NCBI GenBank assembly: GCA_008638205.1
Contig: VTPO01000001.1
Span: 124,001 to 188,000 of the forward strand
DNA from: Pelagibacteraceae bacterium
Lineage (GTDB): Bacteria > Pseudomonadota > Alphaproteobacteria > Pelagibacterales > Pelagibacteraceae
DNA: 64,000 nucleotides
Direction of reading: 5' to 3'
Made by a program: the position numbers and the translations under genes
The notes under the pieces: generated by a model
Databases searched by the model: none
What the model was told of the DNA's origin: nothing
Seen by the model: only the letters and a program-made list of their open reading frames with translations
In this document: piece after piece, positions 52,663 to 59,761 of the stretch
How the letters are laid out: every line of letters begins with the position of its first letter
Position numbering within the stretch: position 1 is the first letter of the stretch

Positions 52663-53223
52663 ATGAATTATTACAAATCTAGCAAGAAAAGTTATGAAAC
52701 AGATGAAGAAATTAAAGAGCTTGCACTGAATTATTTAGACAAATACCAACCTTCCAAAAAAGACTTGCGATTATATTTGTTTAGAAAAGTTCTTTCAGAT
52801 GATCAGGGTAGCGCTAATAAATCCATTATTTTAGAACAAATTGATAAAGTTATTAATAATTTAGAACATTTGGGTCTCATAAATGATGATCTTTATTCAG
52901 AAATGAAATCTAAAAACTTCTTAAAGAGGGGATATTCCCTTAATAAAATAAAAATGACCTTATCTCAAAAGGGAATTGATAGTGAGTTGTTAAAAAGGAC
53001 TATTGAGAATATTAAAAATGATAATGAGGATCCTGATTTTTATTCCGCAATTAAAATATGCAAAAGAAGAAGGATAGGGCCTTATCGTCCAGATGCAAAT
53101 AAAGAAATGTTTTTGAAAAAAGACATTGGCGTCCTGGCTCGAGCTGGTTTTTCTTATGAGACTTCAATGGAAGTTTTAAATATAGATAAAAAAGAATTAA
53201 AAATTTTAGAAAAAAAATTATAG
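52663..53223 (+). CDS. recX: RecX family regulatory protein
   Basis: The 186 residues consist of repeated three-helix units typical of RecX: 'ALNYLDKYQPSKKDLRLYLFRKV', 'VINNLEHLGLINDDLYSEMKSKNFLKRGYSLNKIKMTLSQKGI', and 'RRRIGPYRPDANKEMFLKKDIGVLARAGFSYETSMEVL'. RecX modulates RecA filaments. recA is not nearby. It ends overlapping a small convergent membrane-peptide gene by 6 bp. Confidence 0.82.
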   Translation: MNYYKSSKKSYETDEEIKELALNYLDKYQPSKKDLRLYLFRKVLSDDQGSANKSIILEQIDKVINNLEHLGLINDDLYSEMKSKNFLKRGYSLNKIKMTLSQKGIDSELLKRTIENIKNDNEDPDFYSAIKICKRRRIGPYRPDANKEMFLKKDIGVLARAGFSYETSMEVLNIDKKELKILEKKL

Positions 53224-53361
53224 TTTTTTATTTTTTTTATTTTTCTTTTCTTCTTCTACTAAATAATCCACATATCTCTTTAATTTTTGACGAACAAAGC
53301 TAAAAAGCAAAATTCCAAAGATAGATACAGATACGATAATGATAAGAACTTTTTGTAACAT
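53218..53361 (-). CDS. Small single-pass membrane peptide (47 aa), not in ORF track
   Basis: Read directly from the minus strand: 'MLQKVLIIIVSVSIFGILLF' forms one transmembrane helix, followed by a highly charged tail rich in Lys and Glu. It starts 2 bp after the cysQ stop on the same strand, so it is probably the last cistron of the DUF3553-cysQ operon. It overlaps the recX stop convergently. No family is recognised; its short length leaves some doubt, but the spacing and clean helix/tail organisation favour a real gene. Confidence 0.5.
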   Translation of the reverse strand: MLQKVLIIIVSVSIFGILLFSFVRQKLKRYVDYLVEEEKKNKKNKKL

Positions 53362-53363
53362 AG

Positions 53364-54143
53364 TTAAATATTTTTACTTCTCCTAACAAGTAAAGAGGGG
53401 TTATAAAAACGAGGTTTCCCATAAACAATGGTTTTGTGCTGATGAGTTGAAACAACTGCACCGGCATGTTCTGCCAACGCATGACCTGCTGCTATATCCC
53501 ACTCTTTAGCTCGAGGTCTAGCAGCGTAAATATCAAATTCTCCAGAAGCAATTAAACAAAATTTGTAAGAACTGCGAACATCTAAAAAAGAAGTGGCTTT
53601 ATGCTTTGTTAATATTTTTTTGATTATCTTAGAAGGGTTTGAGGAGTTCACCAAAGCAGATACAGAGTTCTTTTTTATTATATTGCATTGGAGTTTAATC
53701 TTTTTTTTATTTTTAATTTCATAAGCATGCCCTTTGCCATAGGAATAAAATAATCTTTTCTTTTTAGGTGCAAATACAATTCCTATAGCTGGTTTCTTAT
53801 TTACGATTAACGCTGCATTTAAAGTATATTCATCTTTATTTTTTATGTAAGAGCTCGTTCCATCAATAGGATCAATTAGCCAAAAAGTCGTTCGTGAACC
53901 TACCTTGTTAGTTCCAATGGTCTCTTCAGAGACAATTTCAATATCCGGAGTAATAGATCTAATGGCATCCTGTAAAATTTTGTCTACTGCAAGATCTCCA
54001 TTGGAAACAGGAGTTTGATCCGATTTGGTAAAAATTTTTAATTTTTTTCCAGATAGTTCAATGGATTTTTTTCCCGCTTTGATAAAGAAAGGTAATAGTT
54101 TTTTTACGATAGAGGGGTAGTTCTTTTTACTCAGCTTTTTCAT
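53364..54143 (-). CDS. cysQ: 3'(2'),5'-bisphosphate nucleotidase/inositol-monophosphatase family (CysQ-like)
   Basis: The 259 residues contain the metal-binding motifs 'IEIVSEETIG', 'FWLIDPIDGTSSYI' and 'KEWDIAAGHALAEHAGAVVS'. These define the lithium-sensitive phosphatase fold; the 'DPIDGTSSYI..KDEYTLNAAL' spacing fits CysQ, which recycles PAP to AMP during sulfate assimilation. Inositol-phosphatase activity is the main alternative. Its start overlaps the DUF3553 gene by 17 bp, and a small membrane peptide gene follows by 2 bp. Confidence 0.85.
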   Translation of the reverse strand: MKKLSKKNYPSIVKKLLPFFIKAGKKSIELSGKKLKIFTKSDQTPVSNGDLAVDKILQDAIRSITPDIEIVSEETIGTNKVGSRTTFWLIDPIDGTSSYIKNKDEYTLNAALIVNKKPAIGIVFAPKKKRLFYSYGKGHAYEIKNKKKIKLQCNIIKKNSVSALVNSSNPSKIIKKILTKHKATSFLDVRSSYKFCLIASGEFDIYAARPRAKEWDIAAGHALAEHAGAVVSTHQHKTIVYGKPRFYNPSLLVRRSKNI

Positions 54144-54306
54144 TATATTTTTCTAGCACAATTTCATTGGCATTGATGGTTTTTTTACCAGCATTAGTAA
54201 AATTCACAGTCACAATATTGTTAATAATAGACTGAACTTGACCTATACCCCAGTCACTATTATTTGGGTTAACTACATAATCGCCTGGATCAAAATCAAA
54301 AAACAT
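54127..54306 (-). CDS. DUF3553 family protein (59 aa), not in ORF track
   Basis: Read from the minus strand: 'MFFDFDPGDYVVNPNNSDWGIGQVQSIINNIVTVNFTNAGKKTI'. This is the DUF3553 pattern (PGD.V.NP...WG.GQVQS....VTVNF..AGK), a small SH3-like/CarD-RID-like beta barrel widespread in Alphaproteobacteria. The function is not established. It is just under the track's 60-residue cut-off. It overlaps the start of cysQ by 17 bp, so the two are translationally coupled; the promoter should lie in the 47-bp gap to the divergent mnmA. Confidence 0.8.
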   Translation of the reverse strand: MFFDFDPGDYVVNPNNSDWGIGQVQSIINNIVTVNFTNAGKKTINANEIVLEKYNEKAE

Positions 54307-54353
54307 TTTCTAAATATTGTTAATTTATATTAATTAAGTGATATATATCATTT

Positions 54354-55493
54354 ATGTCTTTAGCAACTCACACAAACATAAATTCAATTAATTCCTTGGG
54401 ATTTGCAAAAGCACCTGAAGAGACGAAGGTAGTAGTAGCAATGTCAGGAGGAGTAGACTCCTCTACGGTTGCTGGTTTGTTAAAAGAACAAAACTATCAC
54501 GTCATTGGTATTACTTTGCAATTGTATGATTATGGAAAAATTGGAAAAACTTCTGGAACATGTTGTGCTGGAAAAGATATTTATGATGCCAAAAGAGTCA
54601 GTGAACAATTGAATATTGAGCATCATGTATTTAATTATGAAAGTTTATTTAAAGAAGAGGTTATTGAGAAATTTGCAGATAGCTATCTGAAAGGAGAAAC
54701 TCCCATTCCCTGTGTTAGTTGCAATCAAACCGTAAAGTTTAGAGATTTATTTAAATCAGCAAAAGAATTGGGAGCAGACGCTTTAGTAACAGGTCATTAT
54801 GTAAAACGTCTTGGCAATTTAAGCCAATCTAAAATGTACCAACCTGTAGATATCAATAGAGACCAGAGTTATTTTTTATTTTCTACTACTCAAGAACAAT
54901 TAGATTATTTACGCTTTCCTTTGGCAGATCTTCCTAAGCAAGAAACACGAAATCTTGCCAAAAAAATGAATTTATCAATTGCCGATAAACCAGATAGCCA
55001 AGATATTTGTTTTGTTCCTAATGGCAATTACAAATCTGTAATTGAAAAGTTAAGACCCGAATCGTATGATCCTGGCAACATAGTTGACTTAAAAGGAAAA
55101 GTTTTAGGAAAGCATAATGGAATTATTAATTTTACTATTGGGCAAAGAAAAGGAATTAAAGTAGGCGGACAAGAAGAGGCAATCTTTGTTATTAAAATTA
55201 ATCCTGAAACTAAAGAAGTGATAGTAGGCTCTAGACAGGATTTAAATATTACAAAGATCGAGGTAAAAGAAATAAATTTTCTCTGCGATCCTAAAGAGCT
55301 TGAGGGAGATTTTTTTATTAAAGTAAGATCTACTGGAAGATTGTTGCCATGCCAAGTGAGCGACAGCGCAACATCAGTGACTTTGTACGCAGGAGAGTCT
55401 GGGGTTTCTCCAGGTCAAGCATGTGTATTTTATAAAAAAGACGATAAGGGAATGAGGGTGTATGGCGGCGGATGGATTGTCTCCACCTCTTAA
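54354..55493 (+). CDS. mnmA: tRNA-specific 2-thiouridylase
   Basis: The 379 residues include the PP-loop 'VVVAMSGGVDSSTVAGLL' (residues ~26-42), 'TSGTCCAGKDIYDAKRV', the catalytic Cys in 'ETPIPCVSCNQTVKF' and the second Cys in 'GVSPGQACVFYKKD'. 'DKPDSQDICFVPNGNY' is also standard. MnmA adds sulfur to U34 of tRNA-Lys, -Glu and -Gln. The N-terminal ~20 residues before the PP-loop are a longer leader than in E. coli, and an internal start is possible. Confidence 0.95.
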   Translation: MSLATHTNINSINSLGFAKAPEETKVVVAMSGGVDSSTVAGLLKEQNYHVIGITLQLYDYGKIGKTSGTCCAGKDIYDAKRVSEQLNIEHHVFNYESLFKEEVIEKFADSYLKGETPIPCVSCNQTVKFRDLFKSAKELGADALVTGHYVKRLGNLSQSKMYQPVDINRDQSYFLFSTTQEQLDYLRFPLADLPKQETRNLAKKMNLSIADKPDSQDICFVPNGNYKSVIEKLRPESYDPGNIVDLKGKVLGKHNGIINFTIGQRKGIKVGGQEEAIFVIKINPETKEVIVGSRQDLNITKIEVKEINFLCDPKELEGDFFIKVRSTGRLLPCQVSDSATSVTLYAGESGVSPGQACVFYKKDDKGMRVYGGGWIVSTS

Positions 55494-55519
55494 ACAAAGA
55501 ATACTGAAAAGAAAAAAAA

Positions 55520-55603
55520 CTACTTTTTCTTAGCTTTTCTTTTTGCTCTTCTTCTTTTGGAGCCCACTTTTCTTCGGCCTCTATGTTTTTTTGGATATCC
55601 CAT
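55520..55603 (-). CDS. Very small, extremely basic peptide (27 aa), possible ribosomal protein
   Basis: The minus strand in the 222-bp gap after mnmA encodes 'MGYPKKHRGRRKVGSKRRRA' followed by 'KRKAKKK' and a stop. Over half of the 27 residues are Lys or Arg. A purine-rich 'aaaaggg' stands ~9 bp upstream of the ATG. Size and composition recall tiny ribosomal proteins such as bTHX or the COX24/mS38-like family, but I cannot assign it to either. It is too short for the ORF track. Confidence 0.5.
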   Translation of the reverse strand: MGYPKKHRGRRKVGSKRRRAKRKAKKK

Positions 55604-55664
55604 ATAATGCAACCCTTTTAGATTAAAAAACAATATTGTCACTAAAAATTATTAGTATCAGGGG

Positions 55665-55693
55665 TTGTATTGAAAGAATTTTTGTAGTTAAAT
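55665..55693 (+). promoter_or_regulatory. Candidate sigma-70 promoter for the 74-aa protein and LysE genes
   Basis: A -35-like ttgtat (55665-55670) and a -10-like ttaaat (55688-55693) have the ideal 17-bp spacing and stand 22 bp before the ATG at 55715, which has a good Shine-Dalgarno (aaagggg). Confidence 0.4.
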
Positions 55694-55714
55694 TAAGAAT
55701 TACAAAGGGGATCA

Positions 55715-55939
55715 ATGTCGTCAATTAAAGAGCACTTTCATTCTAAAAATCAGGAAAAACTATATAATAACACACGCTCTTTATGTCCCTCAAAGACAAT
55801 TTTTAAAAAAGCTAATATTTTTGAACTAATGGCGGAAGCCAACCTAGAGAAAAAAAATAAAAACAAATCTAGCCTAAAATATTTAAGTATTTTTGCTGGC
55901 GCTACAGCTTCCGTAGTATTATTTTATTCTTTATATTAA
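55715..55939 (+). CDS. Small tail-anchored-like membrane protein, unknown function
   Basis: A 74-residue protein with a hydrophilic N-terminal ~50 residues ('KTIFKKANIFELMAEANLEKKN') and one C-terminal hydrophobic helix, 'YLSIFAGATASVVLFYSLY'. A strong ribosome-binding sequence (aaagggg) and a promoter-like upstream region support expression. It lies 11 bp before a LysE-family gene on the same strand. No family is recognised; the C-terminal anchor suggests attachment to the inner membrane. Confidence 0.6.
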   Translation: MSSIKEHFHSKNQEKLYNNTRSLCPSKTIFKKANIFELMAEANLEKKNKNKSSLKYLSIFAGATASVVLFYSLY

Positions 55940-55950
55940 ATTAATCTTCC

Positions 55951-56553
55951 ATGATCAGCATTGAATTGACTGTGGCATTAGTTACATTTTATTTTGTAAT
56001 GTTTGTTACTCCAGGACCCAACAATATAATGCTCACTACTTCTGGAATTAAATATGGATTTAAAAAAACTATTCCACATATTCTAGGAATTCCATTAGGA
56101 CATTTTTTTCAAATTTTTTTAGTTTCTTTAGGGCTGGGAACTTTGTTTCAAACTTACCCTCTTATTCAGCAAACTTTAAAAATAGCAGGCTGTCTTTATC
56201 TATTTTTTTTAGCTTATAAAATGTTTGGGTCTTTAAATAGCAAAAAAAATATAAAAGAAACGGGAAGACCATTAAAGTTCTATGAAGCCTCTCTATTTCA
56301 AATTCTTAATCCTAAAGCTTGGGTAGTAGCAATTACAGCGGTTAGTGTTTTTTTTCCAAAAGACGAAAATTTTATTACAGGTATCTTTTATCTTGCATCC
56401 ATTGCTCCCATTGTTTGTTTGCCCTCCATTAGTATATGGGCATTGTTTGGAAGTGGTATTCGATCTTTTGTGTCCAACCCAAAAGTAAAGCAAATCATTG
56501 AAATCATCATGGCCCTTTTATTATTAGCTACAGGTGTCATGATTTTGATCTAA
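55951..56553 (+). CDS. LysE/RhtB family exporter
   Basis: The 200 residues span ~6 helices with 'YFVMFVTPGPNNIMLTTSGIKYGFKKTIPHILGIPLGH', the RhtB/LysE signature, and 'FYEASLFQILNPKAWVVAITAVSVFF' mid-protein. It probably exports amino acids or related metabolites. It is paired with the upstream 74-residue membrane protein. It differs from the LysE-type gene at 40100 by having a canonical N-terminal PGPN motif. Confidence 0.9.
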   Translation: MISIELTVALVTFYFVMFVTPGPNNIMLTTSGIKYGFKKTIPHILGIPLGHFFQIFLVSLGLGTLFQTYPLIQQTLKIAGCLYLFFLAYKMFGSLNSKKNIKETGRPLKFYEASLFQILNPKAWVVAITAVSVFFPKDENFITGIFYLASIAPIVCLPSISIWALFGSGIRSFVSNPKVKQIIEIIMALLLLATGVMILI

Positions 56554-56648
56554 TTAGCTTAATAAACGAATCGTTATCTTTAATTGATTGACTTACCCTT
56601 TGTTCACTATATCTAACAGCCATTAATAGTATTTTATAAAAAATCCCT

Positions 56649-58322
56649 ATGCAAAATTTTCAAGAACTGAATTTAAATAAGAACCTTAATGCTTCTTTAG
56701 TTAAAATGAAGTTTGATACGCCCACACCCATTCAAATAAAATCGATTCCAATTATTTTAGAGCAAAAAGATATCTTAGCATCTGCACAAACGGGTACTGG
56801 TAAAACAGCAGCATTTTGCATTCCCATGATCGAGATGATTGCTACCAAAAAAATCAATAGAGCAATTATCTTAGTTCCTACTCGAGAGCTTGCCAAGCAA
56901 GTTAATGATGTTATCGAAAAATTATTATTTCAACAGAGTGTTATTAAAAGTGTTTGTTTAGTAGGCGGAGAACCCATGAACAAACAATTAAAAAGATTAA
57001 AAACTAAACCACAAATCGTAGTGGGAACTCCAGGTAGAGTGAATGACCATTTAAAAAGAAAATCCTTACTATTAAACAAGGTGGATCTTTTAATTTTAGA
57101 TGAGATGGACCGAATGTTAGATATGGGTTTTAGTATCCAAATTGATGAGATTATTAAATTTCTGCCAAAACAAAAACAAACTTTAATGTTTTCAGCAACG
57201 ATTGCCCCTTCTATAGAGAGACTATCTAAAAAATATTTAAACAATGCAGAGCGAGTAAGTGTTGCTGCAGCCAATGCTACATTGATTACTATAAAGCAAG
57301 AGGTCATTAACTTAAGACAGGAAGATAAATATAATACTTTAGTTGAGCAAGTAAAAACAAAACACGGATCTACGCTAGTGTTTGTGAAGACCAAACATAA
57401 TGCAAAAAAATTAGCAAAAAATTTAGAAAAAGAAGGATTTGAATCAGATTCTTTACATGGAAATTTAAGACAAAATAAAAGAAACCAAGTTATTGCTAAA
57501 TTTAGAGCAAATAAAATCCATGTCTTAGTAGCAACAGATATTGCTGCAAGAGGATTAGACATTCCTCATATTGAGCATGTAGTAAATTTTGATTTGCCTC
57601 AACAAGCAGAAGACTTTATTCATCGTATGGGAAGAACAGGAAGAGCAGGTGCCAGTGGTACTGCTTGGAGTTTTGTAACACCAAGTGACAAAAGAAAGTG
57701 GCACGAAATTGAAAAAATTTTAAATCCTGGATTAAAAAGCTCATCCGACTCAAAACGATCAGGTGGACGTAGAGATGATTATAGTAAGAAGAGACCTTTT
57801 AAACGAGGTGGGCCTAGAGACGGGTTTCGTTCTGATAAAGGTGGAAAATCTAGTTTTCGCGATAAGAAAAAAACTAGCTTTAGAAGAGATGATAAAAAAG
57901 AAACTAGCTTTAAAAAAAGTGATAAAAGAGATTTCTCAAGCAAAAAACCAGCTGAATTTAGGTCTGAAGGAAAAAAATCAAAACCAAAAAATGCAGGGTA
58001 TGGAAGAAAAACACCTTTTAGCGATAGATCTAAAAGAGGAAATAGCTTTGGCAATAGAGAAGATAGAGCCCCTTCTTTTTCCAGATCGAATAGTAACAAG
58101 GGTTTTGCAGAAAAAGGTAAGTCAGACTTTTCTGAGAAACGAAAAAAAGGCAGTGGTTTTCACGATAGAAAGAAAGCTAGCTTTGAAAAATCAGAAGGTA
58201 AATTTGCAGGAGAAAAAAAAGGTCCTTTTGATAGAAAATCAAAGGGTGGAAAATCCTTCGGTTCTCGCAAAAAGAGTGGATTTAAACCCGGTGGCAAAAA
58301 ACCTTTCAAAAAAAAATTTTAG
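56649..58322 (+). CDS. DEAD-box family ATP-dependent RNA helicase (RhlE-like) with DEMD motif
   Basis: The 557 residues contain a two-lobed helicase core (~1-360): Q motif region 'FDTPTPIQIKSIPIIL', Walker A 'ASAQTGTGKTAAF' (45-53), 'VPTRELAK', motif II 'ILDEMDRMLDMGF' with DEMD (151-154) in place of DEAD, 'MFSATIAPS', 'VATDIAARGLDIP' and 'HRMGRTGRAG'. The ~190-residue tail is a low-complexity stretch of Lys/Arg/Ser/Phe/Gly blocks such as 'KKTSFRRDDKKETSFKK', an RNA-binding disordered region. It likely assists ribosome assembly or RNA unfolding in the cold. The shadow ORF at 57763 in another frame reflects this biased tail. Confidence 0.92.
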   Translation: MQNFQELNLNKNLNASLVKMKFDTPTPIQIKSIPIILEQKDILASAQTGTGKTAAFCIPMIEMIATKKINRAIILVPTRELAKQVNDVIEKLLFQQSVIKSVCLVGGEPMNKQLKRLKTKPQIVVGTPGRVNDHLKRKSLLLNKVDLLILDEMDRMLDMGFSIQIDEIIKFLPKQKQTLMFSATIAPSIERLSKKYLNNAERVSVAAANATLITIKQEVINLRQEDKYNTLVEQVKTKHGSTLVFVKTKHNAKKLAKNLEKEGFESDSLHGNLRQNKRNQVIAKFRANKIHVLVATDIAARGLDIPHIEHVVNFDLPQQAEDFIHRMGRTGRAGASGTAWSFVTPSDKRKWHEIEKILNPGLKSSSDSKRSGGRRDDYSKKRPFKRGGPRDGFRSDKGGKSSFRDKKKTSFRRDDKKETSFKKSDKRDFSSKKPAEFRSEGKKSKPKNAGYGRKTPFSDRSKRGNSFGNREDRAPSFSRSNSNKGFAEKGKSDFSEKRKKGSGFHDRKKASFEKSEGKFAGEKKGPFDRKSKGGKSFGSRKKSGFKPGGKKPFKKKF

Positions 58323-58370
58323 TCTCACTTTAAATTCTTAATAATATATTATATACCTACGATACTTTTT

Positions 58371-58447
58371 GGCGGGGTAGCTCAGGTGGTTAGAGCGCAG
58401 CACTCATAACGCTGAGGTCGGCAGTTCAAGTCTGCCTCCCGCTACCA
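58371..58447 (+). tRNA. Elongator tRNA-Met (anticodon CAU)
   Basis: A 77-nt cloverleaf with encoded CCA. The acceptor is ggcgggg/tcccgct (with G-T pairs at both ends), the D-arm gctc-aggtggtta-gagc, the anticodon loop ctcataa, and the T-arm ggcag-ttcaagt-ctgcc. The anticodon stem has four pairs plus an A-C mismatch next to the loop. The pattern resembles elongator tRNA-Met (metT-like) rather than initiator, which would lack a paired first base, or tRNA-Ile2, which differs in the stems. It stands alone, 48 bp after the helicase gene. Confidence 0.9.
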
Positions 58448-58544
58448 AAACTCTCTTATTTGCTATCTCTTTTCTTTTAAAAGCTATATATTCAACTATT
58501 AAGTTATTTTAGTTACAGTCTTTTTTTTATACATTTTTTTTTTT

Positions 58545-59138
58545 ATGAATTTTTTCGTTATTTTAATCGTAGCTGTGTTTGCGGTTAATCAATTACCCGA
58601 CCAATCTAAGGTAAGTAATAAAACTGAAGTAGCAAAGCCAATTGTAGCTAGCGCTACTCCTGAAAAGAAAACAATTGAAAAAGCTGTCAAACCAGAACCT
58701 CCTAAACAAGTAGTAGTTCAAAAAGAAGTTAAACCAGAACCTCCTAAACAAGCAGTAGTTCAAAAAGAAGTTAAACCAGAACCTCCCAAGCAAGTAGTGG
58801 TTCAAAAAGAAGTTAAATCAGAACCAGTCAAGCAAGAAAAGATTATTCAAGAAACTGCAAAATCAACTAGCTTGTTTGAAAAAGCAGTGAATTTCTTTTC
58901 TCAATATTATTTAATTGGTCTTATCCTAGCTGCTATAGCTTATGTCTATTTTAGAACACGAAAAAAAATAACTCTAAGGGAAATTCTGAACAAAGAAGAA
59001 TTTAAACCTGAGCCTTCAGTAGAACCAATAACTACAGAAGAATTTAAACCTGAACCCTCAGCAGAACCAACAACTACAGAAGAAGTTAAGTCTGATTCTC
59101 AATCACCAGAGTCATCCGACGAAGAAGAAAAGAAATAA
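58545..59138 (+). CDS. Membrane protein with Pro/Glu/Lys tandem repeats, unknown function
   Basis: The 197 residues have an N-terminal hydrophobic stretch (MNFFVILIVAVFAVNQ) that could be a signal anchor, a proline-rich spacer of three near-identical 14-residue repeats ('KPEPPKQVVVQKEV'), a central membrane helix ('YYLIGLILAAIAYVYFRT'), and a cytoplasmic tail with two more 14-residue repeats ('EEFKPEPSVEPITT'). The spacer resembles the rigid Pro/Lys region of TonB-like proteins. No catalytic domain is visible. It may be an envelope scaffold; the function is unknown. Confidence 0.7.
   Translation: MNFFVILIVAVFAVNQLPDQSKVSNKTEVAKPIVASATPEKKTIEKAVKPEPPKQVVVQKEVKPEPPKQAVVQKEVKPEPPKQVVVQKEVKSEPVKQEKIIQETAKSTSLFEKAVNFFSQYYLIGLILAAIAYVYFRTRKKITLREILNKEEFKPEPSVEPITTEEFKPEPSAEPTTTEEVKSDSQSPESSDEEEKK
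58689..58814 (+). repeat. Three tandem copies of a 42-bp coding repeat
   Basis: Three consecutive 42-bp units (58689, 58731, 58773) differ by only a few bases and encode 'KPEPPKQ(V/A)VVQKEV' in frame. A fourth, shorter degenerate copy follows (KSEPVKQEK). The high identity implies recent expansion by slippage or unequal crossing-over; copy number may vary between strains without changing frame. Confidence 0.9.
58995..59078 (+). repeat. Two tandem copies of a second 42-bp coding repeat
   Basis: Two 42-bp units encode 'EEFKPEPSVEPITT' and 'EEFKPEPSAEPTTT' in the cytoplasmic tail. They have the same unit length as the first repeat block and share the 'KPEP' core, so the two blocks may derive from each other. 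Confidence 0.8.
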
Positions 59139-59143
59139 ATATT

Positions 59144-59335
59144 TTAGGCAGCGTTCATATCTTGGCCACAACACATAGGAGATTTAATTTTTCCTTGGCA
59201 TTTGGGGCATTTAGATATTTGAATTTTTGTTCCATTATTATCTAAACTGTCATTAACAAGTGGCTCATTACTGCAGTTAGCGCATGTTGCATTAACCGCC
59301 ATGTTACATTTTTGGCACGTATATGTTGCTGTCAT
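59144..59335 (-). CDS. Small zinc-ribbon protein
   Basis: The 63 residues have three Cys pairs: 'YTCQKCNMAV', 'ATCANCSNEP' and 'SKCPKCQGKI', plus 'SPMCCGQDM'. This suggests two small zinc ribbons. There is no other domain and no signal peptide. Such proteins are often annotated as hypothetical and their role is unknown. It converges on the repeat-containing membrane-protein gene with a 5-bp gap and lies 40 bp downstream of the 70-residue gene on the same strand. Confidence 0.7.
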   Translation of the reverse strand: MTATYTCQKCNMAVNATCANCSNEPLVNDSLDNNGTKIQISKCPKCQGKIKSPMCCGQDMNAA

Positions 59336-59375
59336 AGTTTCTCCGCTAGTTTTTAATAATAATTTTTTCTTTTAA

Positions 59376-59588
59376 CTATTTTGTTTCTTCCAAATTATTA
59401 TTGTATTTTTGTGAAAAATGTCCAAGCACTTTACCTTTGTGGGGACCATTTTTTACCACGTACCCTGAAGTGCCATTTCCATTTATGGAAACTTCTTTTC
59501 TAGCTCTAAACAAAGCATTTGCTTTTTCTTTAGAAGCTTTTTCTTTTCCGTACGTTTCGATTAGTTTTGTGTGTCTTTTGTCAGTCAT
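59376..59588 (-). CDS. Small basic protein (70 aa), unknown function
   Basis: The 70 residues 'MTDKRHTKLIETYGKEKASK...' form a basic helix-rich first half ('KASKEKANALFRARKEV'), followed by a Gly/Asn-rich part with 'GYVVKNGPHKGKVLGHFSQKY'. An unusually strong Shine-Dalgarno (gaggaggg) precedes the ATG, and a convincing promoter stands ~83 bp upstream, so expression is probably high. No family is recognised; a ribosome- or nucleic-acid-associated protein is a guess from charge alone. Confidence 0.65.
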   Translation of the reverse strand: MTDKRHTKLIETYGKEKASKEKANALFRARKEVSINGNGTSGYVVKNGPHKGKVLGHFSQKYNNNLEETK

Positions 59589-59670
59589 TACACCCTCCTC
59601 ATTTTAAGTTAGGTGCGTTCCTTCGCTTTCGCTACTTCCGTCTTTTAAAAAAAAGATGAACGTTACAAAT

Positions 59671-59699
59671 ATGTTACTTATATTTAATCTTTTTCGCAA
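59671..59699 (-). promoter_or_regulatory. Sigma-70 promoter with ~75-nt leader before the 70-aa gene
   Basis: On the minus strand, ttgcga (-35) and taacat (-10) have exactly 17 bp spacing. The transcript would have a ~75-nt leader containing a locally GC-richer segment 'gtagcgaaagcgaaggaacg', unusual in this AT-rich window, then the gaggaggg ribosome-binding site. Confidence 0.5.
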
Positions 59700-59761
59700 G
59701 AGATAAAAATCATTAGAAAATACCTTTTTTTTGAAGAAGAAAGTGAAATATTAGTGTGGTT

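Noticed and set aside
55500-55535. A-run/T-run hairpin after mnmA as a terminator
   Set aside because: Only weak A-T pairing (aagaaaaa/tttttctt) without a GC core, and it overlaps the end of the 27-residue basic ORF; not strong enough to call.
56930-57562. 210-residue minus-strand ORF opposite the helicase
   Set aside because: It is antisense to the conserved helicase core and its translation shows no domain; codon periodicity belongs to the plus-strand gene.
57763-58341. 192-residue plus-strand ORF inside the helicase tail
   Set aside because: It lies in another frame over the biased Lys/Arg tail of the helicase, repeats low-complexity residues and has no ribosome-binding site. It is a compositional shadow.
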